Below are positions 23,214 through 36,600 of a DNA stretch of 64,000 nucleotides, in pieces. Below the pieces are notes generated by a model. It did no database searches. It saw nothing but the letters and a program-made list of their open reading frames with translations, and was not told the DNA's origin. A program made the translations under genes and the position numbers. How positions within the stretch are numbered: position 1 is the first letter of the stretch; every line of letters begins with the position of its first letter. Source of the DNA: Cyrtodaria siliqua (taxonomy: Eukaryota; Mollusca; Bivalvia; Adapedonta; Hiatellidae); contig JAWPHD010011278.1 of the NCBI GenBank assembly GCA_037043455.1, positions 1 to 64,000 of the forward strand. The letters are read 5' to 3'.

Positions 23214-24464
23214 TGTGAATCCGCGGATTTCTTGTTCTATTTATTTATTAAGTAACGAAGAGAAACAAAGTATTGATAGACGGACAACATTTAATAATCT
23301 TTAACCTAGGGGAAAGAACTCTTCGCGAATGGAGTCAGAAAATGGAAGTGAAATTATCACTGGCAAAAACGATCGATTGTTTTGATAATAAATTAAAGAA
23401 ACTGTTACATTTACTCCTACACTTGACAGTTTTACTTACTTTTCAATAATGTATGCCAAATCAAAAGCTTTCCTGGACTGATGAATTGAAATGTAATTCA
23501 CTGTATAAAACCTGTGGGTGGGGTATGACACGCAAAAACAAATGAAGTATTTTTAGTTTGAAACCGTTTATATAATGTCATGAAATAGTTTTCTTTCATA
23601 AACAATACCACCACCACAACGAGGAATCACTGACACAAAGACTGAGTAGGAATGCCATGCCCAAAAACTGGAACTTCCTGAATTTTTTGCCATGAACTTC
23701 CAAATTTGATATACAGGAAGTTCAAACTTCTAAATTTGAACCTTAGTGGAAGCCCCGATGTTGAGATGATATTCAGTAGGTGAAAATAAAGGGGCTTACT
23801 CGGACTTGATCCTCACTCTATATGAAAAATCAAACTATTAAACTAAAACTTAAATCAAATATATCCATATTTAGAGGTGTAACAATACATCAAACTATCG
23901 ATGTATTGCAATTGTGATCGTCCCAATAGCAATGCATCGTTAGCAACTTGAACTATGGATTACTATCGGCAATAGTCAGTTGTCCCTTCAATAGTCGGCC
24001 CTATCCATATTGGTTTTTTAAAACCAGACAGCACCAAAAGTAGTCCAAATTATTAGACGTCATTCAGCAGTTTTCAAGTTCAATCTTCATCATTGTGATA
24101 TTTATTTCTGCTTATTTATTGCTGCTATGACGTCTAAATCCGGTTGTTCAAAAACACGTAGCACTTTCAAAATATTTAAATATGCCTGTTGTTAGCTTAA
24201 ACTATAAATAAGAGAACTACAATTTAAAACAAAAGCCAAATTTTTACTAGATAAAAAGCGCAAATTGATTGTCCTGCAACACCATAATAATACTTGTGTC
24301 AACAAATCCGTTTGCTGAAGTATGCCATTTTTTTATTTTCCACATGAAGGTTAGACCGTAACTATAATCACTAGACATTTTCCATATGAAGGTTTGCTCC
24401 CCGGTCATTTCTAGAACGGGTAAATGGGTAAACACATTGTTTTAAAATGAATGATTACATTTTT
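23214..24464. other. Intergenic; possible hAT-like end
   Basis: TTAGAGGTGTAACAATACATC at about 23871 resembles a hAT terminus, but no partner end was found. Otherwise nothing recognised. Confidence 0.3.
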
Positions 24465-24482
24465 GTATATATGCGGTCTATG

Positions 24483-24739
24483 CGTCTCCGTGGCCGAATG
24501 GTTAACGACGTTGCATTGTAAACCTTCGCCTCTCACCGCTGCGGGTTCGAAACCCACTGGGAGCTCGGCTTGTAAGTGAGGAAGTGTCGATTCTTACGGA
24601 TGGCGGGAGGTGTACAGTACTGTTTCTACCCAGGAAAAGTTGGTGGTCTGCCTCAACCACAAAAAATCGATCGTCATAATATATAACCTTACATGTGTTG
24701 AAAATGACGTAAAACACTATACAAACAAACAAAACAAAC
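24483..24739 (+). mobile_element. tRNA-Ser-like SINE (family S3), full length
   Basis: The head GTCTCCGTGGCCGAATGGTT with B-box GCGGGTTCGAAACCC is tRNA-Ser-like. The body ends in an (AAAC)n tail. An 18-bp duplication GTATATATGCGGTCT(A/G)TG flanks it (24465-24482, 24740-24757). Related partial copies lie at about 29820-29975 and 45595-45832. Confidence 0.88.
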
Positions 24740-24759
24740 GTATATATGCGGTCTGTGAA

Positions 24760-25530
24760 TTTAAATCACTTTTATAAATTTCACAAAATAAAAATTGTAA
24801 ATAGTCGAGCATGTCAAGGTCAGATGTCTCATTCGGAGATACTCTGCATCTACCCATAACAGTTATCGGAATGGCATTTAAAAAGCTACTGCAAAGTGAA
24901 ATTCATTCATACTGACAACTTTAATAGGAAGCAAGGCATGTTGATATATTTTAATCAAAATTGATCAATTAAGTGTTTGTATTTATTGCTTGACAGGAAA
25001 TATGACTCAAATCATTCTTTAGTGTGTAAAATTTTACTCTCAGTCGTCCCGACATGGATTGTGTCGATCCATGTTAACTTACGTGTGTTTGAGCAAAAAG
25101 TGAAAGACTTCACATTTTGACAAAAAATAAAAAAACTTTAAAATTATAAAAAAATGAAAGGAAACGTGAAATATACAAATGCAAAGTCTTTTTTATGAAG
25201 GACTACACTCAAAGAAGATACATAGCTGTGCTAAAAAATAAAACTTTAAATGTAATGATCTCTACAAATAATGTTTTATAAAGAGCTAAAGTCAGTTAAG
25301 CGTCAACGAACACCAAATTTACCCCCTACCAGAATGGGGAGGTGTTTTATTTTATTGATCACTGATTGGTCAAATTATTTTGATGATGTCGTGAAAGTTA
25401 TGAACTTGCACAACAACGCCTTCAATTTTCAGGTTTATACACACTAATACACTGTTCCCCCTGTATGTCATAATCACACTATTTTTTCCCCCTTTATTTC
25501 AAAAATCGCACTTTTAAGTTTTTCCCCCTA
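24760..25530. other. Intergenic DNA without recognised features
   Basis: AT-rich. The fragment at about 25541-25572 ends GAAAGCCCTG after GGGCCTGGGCCTCTTCCC and is a 3' remnant related to the CAGGGCTTTTTT MITEs. Confidence 0.45.
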
Positions 25531-25604
25531 TTGAAGGGCCTGGGCCTCTTCCCGTATTTCTGAAAGCCCTGCAAGCATTGAAATAAAGAAAACCAAGGAG
25601 GTAA

Positions 25605-25705
25605 AGTGCGGCTGGTACAGGACTCGAACCAGGGACCTTCGCTTACAGGGTGAGTGCTCTACCAACTGAGCTAACTGGGCCACCGGGTACCCAATATCAC
25701 CACAG
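25605..25705 (-). mobile_element. tRNA-derived SINE (family S2), uninterrupted
   Basis: The reverse strand reads GGGTACCCGGTGGCCCAG, then AGCTCAGTTGGTAGAGC and CTGGTTCGAGTCC. It serves as the empty-site reference for the MITE at 16222-16603. Confidence 0.8.
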
Positions 25706-26151
25706 AAATTAGCATCTTGATGCATTTATCAATAATCATTTTGACTAAACCTGCTTGCATATAACTAATTGAAATTTTGAGTTTAAATTTGTTCGCGTTA
25801 TTTGACTATAGCCTAGGTTTAAATATATTATTGGTGCATTATAAGGCCAAAATAAAATTATGTTTGTTTGCTGTCTCCCGACCGACCACCTTTTAAGCCG
25901 CTGCCTCAATTTGTTTTTGCCAAACCGTCATCTTATATTTTCGCGCCATATGTAGTGGCCCGGAAGCTTCGATTTCCACACTGTAACCATGTTTCAGTGG
26001 TCACAGAAACTCTGGACACCACACTATAAACATGTTTTGCTAGTTCTCTGCATGATCGAGAATCCCCATATTTTAATTGCGGTGGATAAAATTTACCATC
26101 GCCCCGGTGGAATAAAATCGCCGCGATGAGTGGGAATTGTCGTAATCCGTG

Positions 26152-26907
26152 CAGTGTTTTTTTTATGTGTTTTTGAATGCAGCCTGTGCCCTGTGCCATT
26201 GTGAAAAATAGCGGCATTTTCCTAGAAATTGTGAAAATTGTGTAACAAAAGAAAAAGAAACTTTTTTCACTTTTAATTTCACAGTTTAATATCCCTTGGA
26301 TTTAAGTTTTGTTTTGGTAAATACAGACTAGTTTTAACACCAGCGTATATTAAGACTGACTAGTATCCTTATTGGTCTGTATTTACCCTAAACATTTTTT
26401 TTTATTTTTTTATTTTTTTATTTTTTTTTTAGATTGTGAATTTTTTGGATATAATTGTGAAAAAAGTATACTTTTTGGCATTGTGAATAGGGCCGGATAA
26501 CGGCCCCAAATCAGGGCTTTTTTACCTTATATAACAGAGGCCTGTAAAGGGCGGCCTGTAAAGGGCCTCTTCCCAACTGAAAATTGGACTGTTTTTTCCC
26601 AACTGTGGCAGAAATATTTCCCAATCGGAAAACAGCAGTCTCTCAGAATTTGAGAAAAAACATGAATTCTGCAGTGTGTTTTTGTCTGCTAAGTAAATTC
26701 CGACTTGGAAAAGTTAATTATTATGGTAAATAATGGATGACAATATAAATAAAGTATATTAATGTCATATTTACTTAATTTATGAAATCTTGTATTTTTC
26801 CCAAAATGAGAAATAAGCGCGTTCTTTTTTCCCAAAAAGGACAGGCCTGGGCCTCTTCCCAATTTTGTGGAAAAAAGCCCTGCAAATTAGGCATAAAAAA
26901 ATCACTG
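26152..26907 (-). mobile_element. CAGTGTTTTTTTTATG MITE, copy 2, carrying MITE copy C
   Basis: Reverse copy of 20881-21242. Ends CAGTGTTTTTTTTATG and CATAAAAAAATCACTG. Enlarged by the insertion at 26512-26882. Confidence 0.75.
26512..26882 (+). mobile_element. CAGGGCTTTTTT MITE copy C (371 bp)
   Basis: Duplication CAAAT at 26507-26511 and 26883-26887. The uninterrupted sequence at about 20897-20915 shows the empty site. Slightly longer than copies A and B because GGCCTGTAAAGGG is repeated. Confidence 0.9.
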
Positions 26908-27618
26908 CCGCGTGTTACCATCTGTATTATCATTTGATTTTTGACTTCTTTAATTGTCTTAGTCAATCGCAAGGTTTTTATTGCCTGCAATTTGCAAACT
27001 AATTTGCACCTCAGGAAAATGGGACACAATCTTCTTCCAAAATGCACCTTGGCCATCCAATCAAATGTTTTCCAGTCATGTCTGAGTGAATAAATTATTG
27101 ACACACCATCCTTATTATCCAATCAAAGTGTACCCTAGTATTAAAACAACTAATGAATATTAATGAGTTATGCATGAAGGTAACTAAACTGTCAATCGAT
27201 CTTGTCCGATCACCCGTGGTGTCTAAACACCTTGTTAATTGGTGTTATTATCGACGCGTGGCGGTGTAATCTTATCTGACTAATTAGCTGGGAGCACAGG
27301 ATTTTATGATATGGATTAGAGCTAAAATCTGTTTTTTTTGCCAGGCTACTTCAGAAGAAAACTTGCAGTAGCCCGCCGGATGCAATGTAAATGGTAGTCT
27401 GGACAGAGGATTTGTCGGACTCTGACGTGCATGTTTACAGTGAGATTCATTGGAAAACAAATATTGCACGACATTCGTCGTAAATGACTGCTGTAAATTC
27501 ATGATGTAAAATTTTTGTCTATGCAGACATAGATCTCTTGCAGGACAATAACGGGAAAGCGTGTGAACGTGAACTTTTTGTATAGATCTATAAGAAATGG
27601 TTTATTATTTTATTTCAG
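26908..27618. other. Upstream flank of MCM10
   Basis: No TATA box or coding exon recognised. A pyrimidine tract ending TATTTCAG at 27611-27618 suggests that a 5'UTR intron ends there, so the promoter probably lies further upstream. Confidence 0.4.
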
Positions 27619-27640
27619 ATTTTCAGAAAGTCAGGTGACC

Positions 27641-27647
27641 ATGTCAG
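27641..27647 (+). CDS. MCM10: MCM10 exon 1 (start codon)
   Basis: ATGTCAG then donor GTAGGC. The context GTGACCATGT has A at -3. Phase 1 joins exon 2 as Met-Ser-Asp-Ala-Glu. A very short coding part; chosen because it is the only upstream ATG giving correct phase directly before a donor. Confidence 0.6.
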
Positions 27648-30600
27648 GTAGGCTGTTTTACTCATTTATTATTAACAACTTATAGGCAGAATATGCTTAT
27701 TAACACATAAACTGAAACAGTTGACGAAGCACTCGGAAGCATTACAACTTAGTTTAAACTTATTTATTTTACATCGATTGTAACGAAAGCTCTATGAACT
27801 TATTTGAATCACTCTCGATGTCTTCCTGGGTAGAACCAGTACTAAGCAATGCAGATAAAGTGTCTTGCTCAGGGACACAACGCATATGGCAATGACGGTA
27901 ATCGAACCCACGACTTTTGGATCATGGGTCCAACTTAGAGAATTAGGCTAACAAATAAACTGAATAAAATTAAACTGTACACACTACGCCGAATAAATAT
28001 TTGTGTACTAATTACGCTGTATCCGCTGCGCTGATGCTAAGCACAACACAGGACCTGTGCAGATACAAATGGTTTATTTTGATGTAAACACAAGAGTTAA
28101 AAAGTCAGCGTGCCTTTTTAACAAAGCGTACGTTTCTAATCAGTTGTTTCTGTTAACGGCTGTGTACATCGGGGGATTTAATGCAAATTTGACGGTAATA
28201 TTATACAGAAATACTTGCCACAAGGTCTCCATCTTCTCAGTTAAGGTAGCAATAAGCATATTCTGACTTTAATGTAATTAGTCAAACCTAGAACCACGTG
28301 ACATGGCAGTGGCCTGCCTACGTAAACCAACATCCTCTGTGATATTTTCTAAAATTCAAATGTGACTAACCTAAAAGTTGGAACACTGATATTAATGGAT
28401 AAGATATATATTTGATTAAATGTATTTTTTGTGTAAACTTTGTTTACAATTTGTTCTATTTTTGGGAAATTAATAAATTTAAGTTGCTTGTGGGAAAGAG
28501 AGGGTTGAAATTTTATAGAAAAACAACATTGAACTTGAAGATAGATGTTAAAATCTCAGTTATTGGATTTATTTCCTTACAGCTTTCAGTGTTGTTTTTT
28601 TGGCTGTTTTTATAGCCTTTATTTGGTCATTTGGTCATATTCAGAATGCCAAAAAAACTATTTATTTCCCAATTTTGAGACAAAAATTCTGAATTGAAAG
28701 AGAAAAAAGCAGCGGGAGTTTGACAGTTATAGAGTATTAAACGCTTTAAAATGCCTCTATTGATGTTGGTGTTCTGTGAAAAGTATTAAAGATAGTTATG
28801 AAATGAATGTTTTACAGTATTTTTTCCATATCTTATGGAAAATCACGCTAAAATTCCCAGTTGTGATGGTATATGGTTATGTTTCCAAAATGTAAAAAAA
28901 ACTCCTGTGTGAGTCACTGTAAAATATGTGAACTTCTGAAGTCATCATATTGGTTTTAAGTAGTGATGTACCGATCATCAGTTACTTAGGCATCCGTTTA
29001 TGATGATCGATTTTGAAAGTCTATGATCATCCGTTGAATGTAAAAATGCACTAAAAATGCACTTAATTAATGTTCAAAATAGAAATAAAAGATTTTCCAG
29101 GAGACAACACTTGTGAAAATGAACTTATAAACAAATAAACAAATCTATATCAATTAGAATTATTTTGCTGATGAAATGGCATGGCATGGCATAAGACACA
29201 AGACAGGAAAGAATACATGCTTAGAAATAATTCTAAGTTCAAGGCCTCAAACTCAGATTATTGTACACATGTTATGCTTCAAATTGACTAACCGATTATA
29301 AACGATGATTGATCGGTTACATCCAACCGATTGTAACCGATTGTAAATTTCAATCGCCCATCACTAGTTTTAAGACTATCTACAGCATATATGCCTAATT
29401 CAGGTCATTGAAAAGTAATTTCACAAAGGCCCCATTAATCGAGGATAGCTATAACGGTACATGGAGGGAAAGGAATTAAAAGGAAAAGCAGGGATTTTTC
29501 TGCAATTTTGGAAGTGGGGCCAGGGGCCGTTTGAATTGGGGGGAAAATACATTTGAAATTTACAAATTGGGAAAAAGAATAATCCTACTATATTACATAG
29601 TAAATCAAGCCCTTATACAAGTCTGCAACAAATACATTGTCAAGTAGGGCTACATTTAATATGATTATTTTTGTGGGGTTGGGAATTTTGGGGAAATCGT
29701 TTCCTGTTTTTGGGAAAATATGAGGATATTTTGGAATGGGATGGGGCCGAAATTGGGCCTAGAAAAATCCCTGGAAAAGTACTGGTAGTTAATTATGTAA
29801 GCTAGAGAGAAAAAAGTTTTCGACTCCACTGTGAGCTCGACTTGTCAAGTGAAGAAGTGTTGATACTTACAGATGGCTGGAGGTATACAATACTGGTTGA
29901 TCTGCCTCTACCACAAACAAATTGACCATCATATATGGCCTAATATGTACAAAAAATGATGTAAAACCCCGAACTTATTCACTATAAAAAAAGGTATATG
30001 ATGCGCTCATTGGGCTGCTTATTGAAGAAATTCTGTGTTCTGAATCTCTGACCCTATGTGATAATGTAACAGATGCAGAGTGCAGTATTGAGGAGCTGAC
30101 AGCCTTCCTTGAGGCCTCGGATGATGAAGAGACTGCCGATAATACAGCAGTTCAGGACGGAGACGATAAATCACCGCAGGAACAAGTCAAACAAATGCAT
30201 CATGGTAATGGTCTGTTTATTCCGAGAATCGTGTTGTGGGTGGTTACCAGAACGAACAATTTATTGTCAAACCTTGAATATATATAATAAATTGAAATAT
30301 TAAATCAATGATCATTAAAGGGACACATGGCAATCTTTAACATGGCAATCTTTATCGTTCATTAAAATAATTGTCTCGATTTCTTAATCCTGTATTTTCA
30401 CTTTAAAACTGCTTGCATATAATTAAATAAAAAATTGAGATTTCAGTTGTCTTCGTTATTATACCAAATCTGTAAATATATTTTCTTTGCCATATAATCA
30501 ATATTTTGTAATATGTAAAAAATTGTTTGCTTTTAATTATTCTAATAATTAATATTAATGATTGCACATATGCAAGTTATGTAGAAAAACTAACAGGACG

Positions 30601-33600
30601 CCTTGAGTTTTAAACAAATCAAATTTGCCATGTGTCCCTTTAAGACATTAAGCCTGTCACATTTCCAGATGTGATATCAGTGATATAGATAATAGAGCCA
30701 CTGTTAAACGGGCCATACTTATGTTCACCATTAGGCAAAAAGGTTACTTAACCGAAGAGTCGTGCTTCAGACTCGTTGCCATATTTCAGGGTTACAGGGC
30801 TATTGGGCTCGTCTGTGTAAGTCTGTTCTGTATGGTTGGTCGTAGTTTGAAGAACCACAGGTGTGTAGTGACACGAGGTGGACGGGTTTGGTCAGTAATA
30901 TCTCGGAATGTCCATGGCAGTATATATCATGCTGTGTTTAGGTAACTGCGCAGAAGTGGAGTAGTTCGAAAATACATGTGGTGGGATCCAATATACGCCG
31001 ATGTAAAGTGTTGTCCAGCTTGGCAATAACTTATTATAAGCCTCAGTTCCTGTACAACAGCTGCTTGCAATTATCATCCAACCATCTGTCTAATCTGAAG
31101 TTTTCACATTATTGTTACCTATAAAAGGTCAAATGTTTTGAAACTTCCAGATGAAGATGTGTGGTCCAATATAAGTTGAGGTAAATTGTTGTCTTGCACG
31201 ACAATAGGCGTCTAATCTGAAGTTTTTGCATTATTGTTACCTGTAAAAGGTCAAATGTTTTGAAACTTTCAGATGATGATGATGGGTGTGATTTGGATAA
31301 GATTGCTGCCTTCCTGGAGGCCTCTGATGATGATGATGATGGTGGTGACGAAGAGCTGACGGGTGAACAATCTGATGGTGAGGTCAGCAAGTCAAAGGGG
31401 GATAAAGATACACAGGAACATGGTTATGATGTTAACAATGATCAAGACAGTAAGACAGCGGGTACTAGAAGGAGGTGTGGAAATTGCACAGAAAACCTCA
31501 CCTGCTGGAGAAGATCATGAAGGTAATGCTGCTGTTCCCCATTATGACTGGATTACATGTTTGAAGTATTTTACACAAGTCAACCCTTTTCAGTAAGAAT
31601 AGAACACAATTGAATGTTGTTTAACGGCTCATCAAAACATATTTTTTTTTAGAGCCGCCCCAGAGAGAGAGGAAGGAAACAAAGGAATCTGGAACCAGTC
31701 CTACTCTTACTAACGAACAGATTCCTATGGTTCTTTATGAGCTCGGAGGAACAACTCGGTATATATTGGACTGCCCGGTTTACATCCCCATTTGAGGGAC
31801 AAGTCTAATTAAAAGTGTTTTCCACAAGAACACATCGACGAAACTCTGTGACGTTGGTGAGGCTTGAACCAGGGTCCTCCGGATTCCAAGTTCACAACCA
31901 CCTACGACATCACCTTGAAATTATTGTTATTTTATCTTTATTCCAAAGTTTTTGAATTATTGTTTTCAGATGATGAAGAATGTGATTTGGATGAGATTTC
32001 TGCTTTCCTGGAAGCATCTGACGATGATGACCAGGATGAGGATGTGAAGGGAGGGAAGCCTGATGATAAGGTAGAGAAGTCAAAGGGAGATAATGATACA
32101 GAGGAAAATGATCAAGGTAATGAAGGTAATACTGCTTTTCCCCCATTATGACTTGATTACATGTTTAAATTAATTTGCACAAGTGACTTTTGGGAAAGAA
32201 CAGAATCTCTTTTGGGAAAGAACAGAATCGGAAAATTAAATAATAGCAGTATGCTGGTAGCTATCAATAAAAAAAAAGCTTGTTCAACTTGCGAATTTGC
32301 AAAGAATACAGTGACCAGACAGTATCATGTGAGAATGGGAGTGCATAAATTATAGTAATCACACCATCCATTTGTCCGTCTGTTTGTCCTTCCGTCCGAA
32401 ATAATCATGTCTAGGCCATAACTTCGAAAGTACTGAAGGGATTCCATGAGACTTCACACAAGTGTTCACCACAACAAAAAGATGTGTCACGTGGCACGGT
32501 GCATGAGTCAGGTCTTTACCTTGAAGATCAAGGTCACACTTTGAGATCAAAGGTCAAACAAGTAAACCTTTTTTGGTTGGCATTTGTCACTTTCTATGAG
32601 ATTTCTTGTTATTTCATTTAAAAACATGTTTTTCACTTTTATTCGGAATGAATATGTTTATTTGGTGTTTTGTAGAAGAGATGGCAGTTACCTCTCAAGA
32701 TGAGTTTGAAGGTAAGATTTATCTTTTCACTTCCTTTTCCATTTTATCAGAGATGCATCTTGGCCACTTTTGGCACAGTTCCACTGGCCCCATTCCCAAT
32801 GCCAAAAAGCATATTATAACATGCAGTGTCTTGAAATGTTAGGTCTATGCTATGATTTGATTTTTATTACTTCATCTTTTGTGTCAATTGCGTAGCATGG
32901 CAGACACTTAGGGATCACCTTGCCCATTGTCTGTCGTTGTCCGTCTGTCACACTTTAACCTGCAACCTGACCTTGGCGAAAAAGTATTTGACCTATACTC
33001 ATGAAACTTCATAAACATCTTCATCTTACCCGCAGGAGTGTTGTTACCCATGTCAAGTAATTTGGGCAAAGTTAAGTTCCTTTTCATAAAACTTTTACCT
33101 GCAACCTGACCTAGCTCATAACTTTAGATAAGCACATGGAAGGTATCCATAAGTGTTTTGTTGATTATTTTGATCAAGTTTTTGGCTTCAGAGAACGATA
33201 TGAAGCATGATGTGAATGAATTTTGAATAGATGGCAGCGTTTTTTCCCCTTATGTATTTGGTATCAATAAAAGGACCCATTCCCAATTGCAGACAGTACG
33301 TTTTTTCCACAAATTTAGAAATAAAAAATCTAAAAAAATTTGTAGTCATATGCTTCTCTTAAGATCATCAATAAAGAGATAACCATGCTAAGATTTTCAG
33401 TCTGGGACCGCGTCTCCGTAAAAGGTAATTTAGACCGTAAAACCAACCACATACTGTCCCAGATTGAAATTCTTAGCATGGTTATCTCAATTCTAATGCT
33501 TTTCCATTTAAATACCAGAAATATAAAGTAAAATTATACATTTACACACTTGCTTTTTCTATGAAAACTCAAAATTCGCCAATAACGTCTTTTTGTTGAC

Positions 33601-36600
33601 GTCATCCAATGACGTCGCTTGTTACAACGCTATGTGATGTCACATACTTTTCAGACGGTAAATCGTGCCTTTTACAGTCACAAATTTGAGGCGTATGCCA
33701 CTGGTGTAATGGTAATGGATTATACATTTGCAAAGTATTAAATCATACATTAATGCTTTTGTTTGATAGTGAATAATTCTCAATTTCAGACACTACATCA
33801 CAATTTTTCCCAATTGAACGGGTATGGGTACCATTCCCTTAAGGGTGAACAAAATCGCTGGAGGGCATGTATAAATTACTTTTGGGTCACATGGTCAATG
33901 CCAAGACTAGAAATGGGAGTATCTATATATCCGTTCCCTATCTCTGGAGCGACACTAAATAACCTATACTGTGTTATGTAGCCGTTATACAACATTCAAT
34001 AGAAAGTCGGAGTCCTTGAAGTGCTTATTGATCTTTTAACCACAGTGAGGCATTTTTCATTGATTTAAATCTGAGAACTGCCCAAACAAACATCTATTTT
34101 AAATGCAGATATGGAAGATGCAGATTTTGATGAGCTTGATCAAATAATGGAGTCCCAGTCTACTGCCAAGACAGACACACAGTCTATATTTCATAGAGAG
34201 TCACAGTCTACATTTCATGGCGAGTCACAGTCTACATTTCATGGAGAGTCACAGTCTAGTGGTGCTGGGGACCAACCCGAGGATCAATTAGAAGAACTTG
34301 CCATGGTAACCAATGATGCAGTTTCACCAGAAGTGACAGATGACGAAGACGTGGAAGATTTGGCACATAATGCAATAAAAGGTGACTATTTAGAGGGAAG
34401 TATAATGACACGGAGGGAGATGTGGTCTGGTATTATTAAGACATTTTAAGATTTATTTTTATGCCGTCATGCGGTGTCTGTCCGTCCGTCTGTCTGTCCG
34501 TCCGTAAACTTTTTTTTAAGCGACTACTCCTCTGAAACTACTGGTTGGATTTTCATGAAACTTTACAGAACTGTTATCCATGAAGTGTAGTTGATCCTAG
34601 CAAAAATTCATGTTGATGTGAAATCCAAGATGGCCACCAAAGCTAAAAATAGATTTTTAAAAAGCAAGTTTGTAGCGACTACTTCTTGAAAGTTATAAGT
34701 GATATTGATATGGGACTTTTTCTAAAATGATCAGCATGACATGATGTTGGTCCTTGTCGAAAATCATTTGGATTCGACGTTAAACATGGCTGCCAGCAGC
34801 CAACTTTGTTTACATAGAGTTATATAGTAAAAACTTGTAGAGACTACTTTATGGATTTTCATGAAACTTCACAGGAATATTGCTCTTGATGTCTTATTGA
34901 TCCTAGCTAAATATCAGGTCCGACGGAAATTCAAGATGGCCATCACGGCTAAAAATAGTTTTTTAAAAAGCAAATTGTAGCGACTACTTCTTGAAAACTA
35001 TAAGTGATATTGATATGGGACTTTTTCTAAAATGATCAGCATGACATTCAAGAAATTCAAGATGGCCACCACGGCTAAAAATAGATGTTTAAAAAACAAG
35101 TTTGTAGCGACTACTTGAAAACTATGAGTGATATTGATATGGGACTTTTTCTAAAATGATCAGCATGACATGATGTTGGTCCTTGTCGAAAATCTTTTTT
35201 TTTCGACATTAAACATGGCAGCCAGCGGCCATCTTTGTTTACATAGAGTTGTATATTAAAAACTTTTACCGACTACTCCTCTGAAACTACTTGACAGATT
35301 TTCATGAAACTTCACAGGAATGTTGCTCTTGGTGTCTAGTTGATCCTAGCAAAATTTCAGGTTGGCCGGAAATTCAAGATGGCCGCCACGGCTAAACATA
35401 GTTTTTTAAGCAAATTGTAGCGACTACTTCTTGAAAACTATAAGTGATATTGATATGGGACTTTTTCTAAAATGATCAGCATGACATTCAAGAAATTCAA
35501 GATGGCCACCACGGCTAAAAATAGATGTTTAAAAAACAAGTTTGTAGCGACTACTTGAAAACTATGAGTGATATTGATATGGGACTTTTTCTAAAATGAT
35601 CAGCATGACATGATGTTGGTCCTTGTCGAAAATCTTTTTTTTTCGACATTAAACATGGCAGCCAGCGGCCATCTTTGTTTACATAGAGTTGTATATTAAA
35701 AACTTTTACCGACTACTCCTCTGAAACTACTTGACAGATTTTCATGAAACTTCACAGGAATGTTGCTCTTGGTGTCTAGTTGATCCTAGCAAAATTTCAG
35801 GTTGGCCGGAAATTCAAGATGGCCGCCACGGCTAAAAATAGGTTTTTAGCTCTACTGATCAGAGATCAGCAGAGCTTATGCCGTGGTGCGGCGTCCATCG
35901 TCCGTCTGTCCGTCTGTCTGTCCGTAAACTTTTTTTTGTAGCGACTACTCCTCAAATACTACTGAATGGATTTTCATGAAACTTTACAGAAATGTTGCCC
36001 ATGAAGTCTAGTTGATCCTAGCAAAAATTCAAGATGGCCACCAGATCTAAAAATAGGTTTTTAAAAAACAAGTTTGTAGCGACTACTTCTTGAAAACTAT
36101 AAGTGATATTGATATGGGACTTTTTCTAAAATGATCAGCATGACATGATGTTGGTCCTTGTCAAAATCGTTCTGATTCAACATTAAACATGGCTGCCAGC
36201 GGCCATCTTTGTTTACATAGAGTTATATTGTAAAAACTTGTAGCGACTACTCCTTTGAAACTACTTGGCGGATTTTCATGAAACTTTACAGGAATGTTGC
36301 TCTTAATGTCTAATTGATCCTAGAAAAATTTCAGGTCGGCCAGAAATTCAAGATGGCCGCCACAGCTAAAAATAGATTTTTAAAAAAGAAGTTTGTAGCG
36401 ACTACGTCTTGAAAACTATAAGTGATATTGATATGGGACTTTTTGTAAAATGATCAGCATGACATGATGCTTATCAGAGTCAAACATTATTTTGATTCGA
36501 CGTTAAACATGGCTGCCAGTGGCCATCTTTGTTTACATAGAGTTATATGATGAAAACTTGTAGCGACTACTCCTCTGAAACTACTTGACGGATTTTCATG

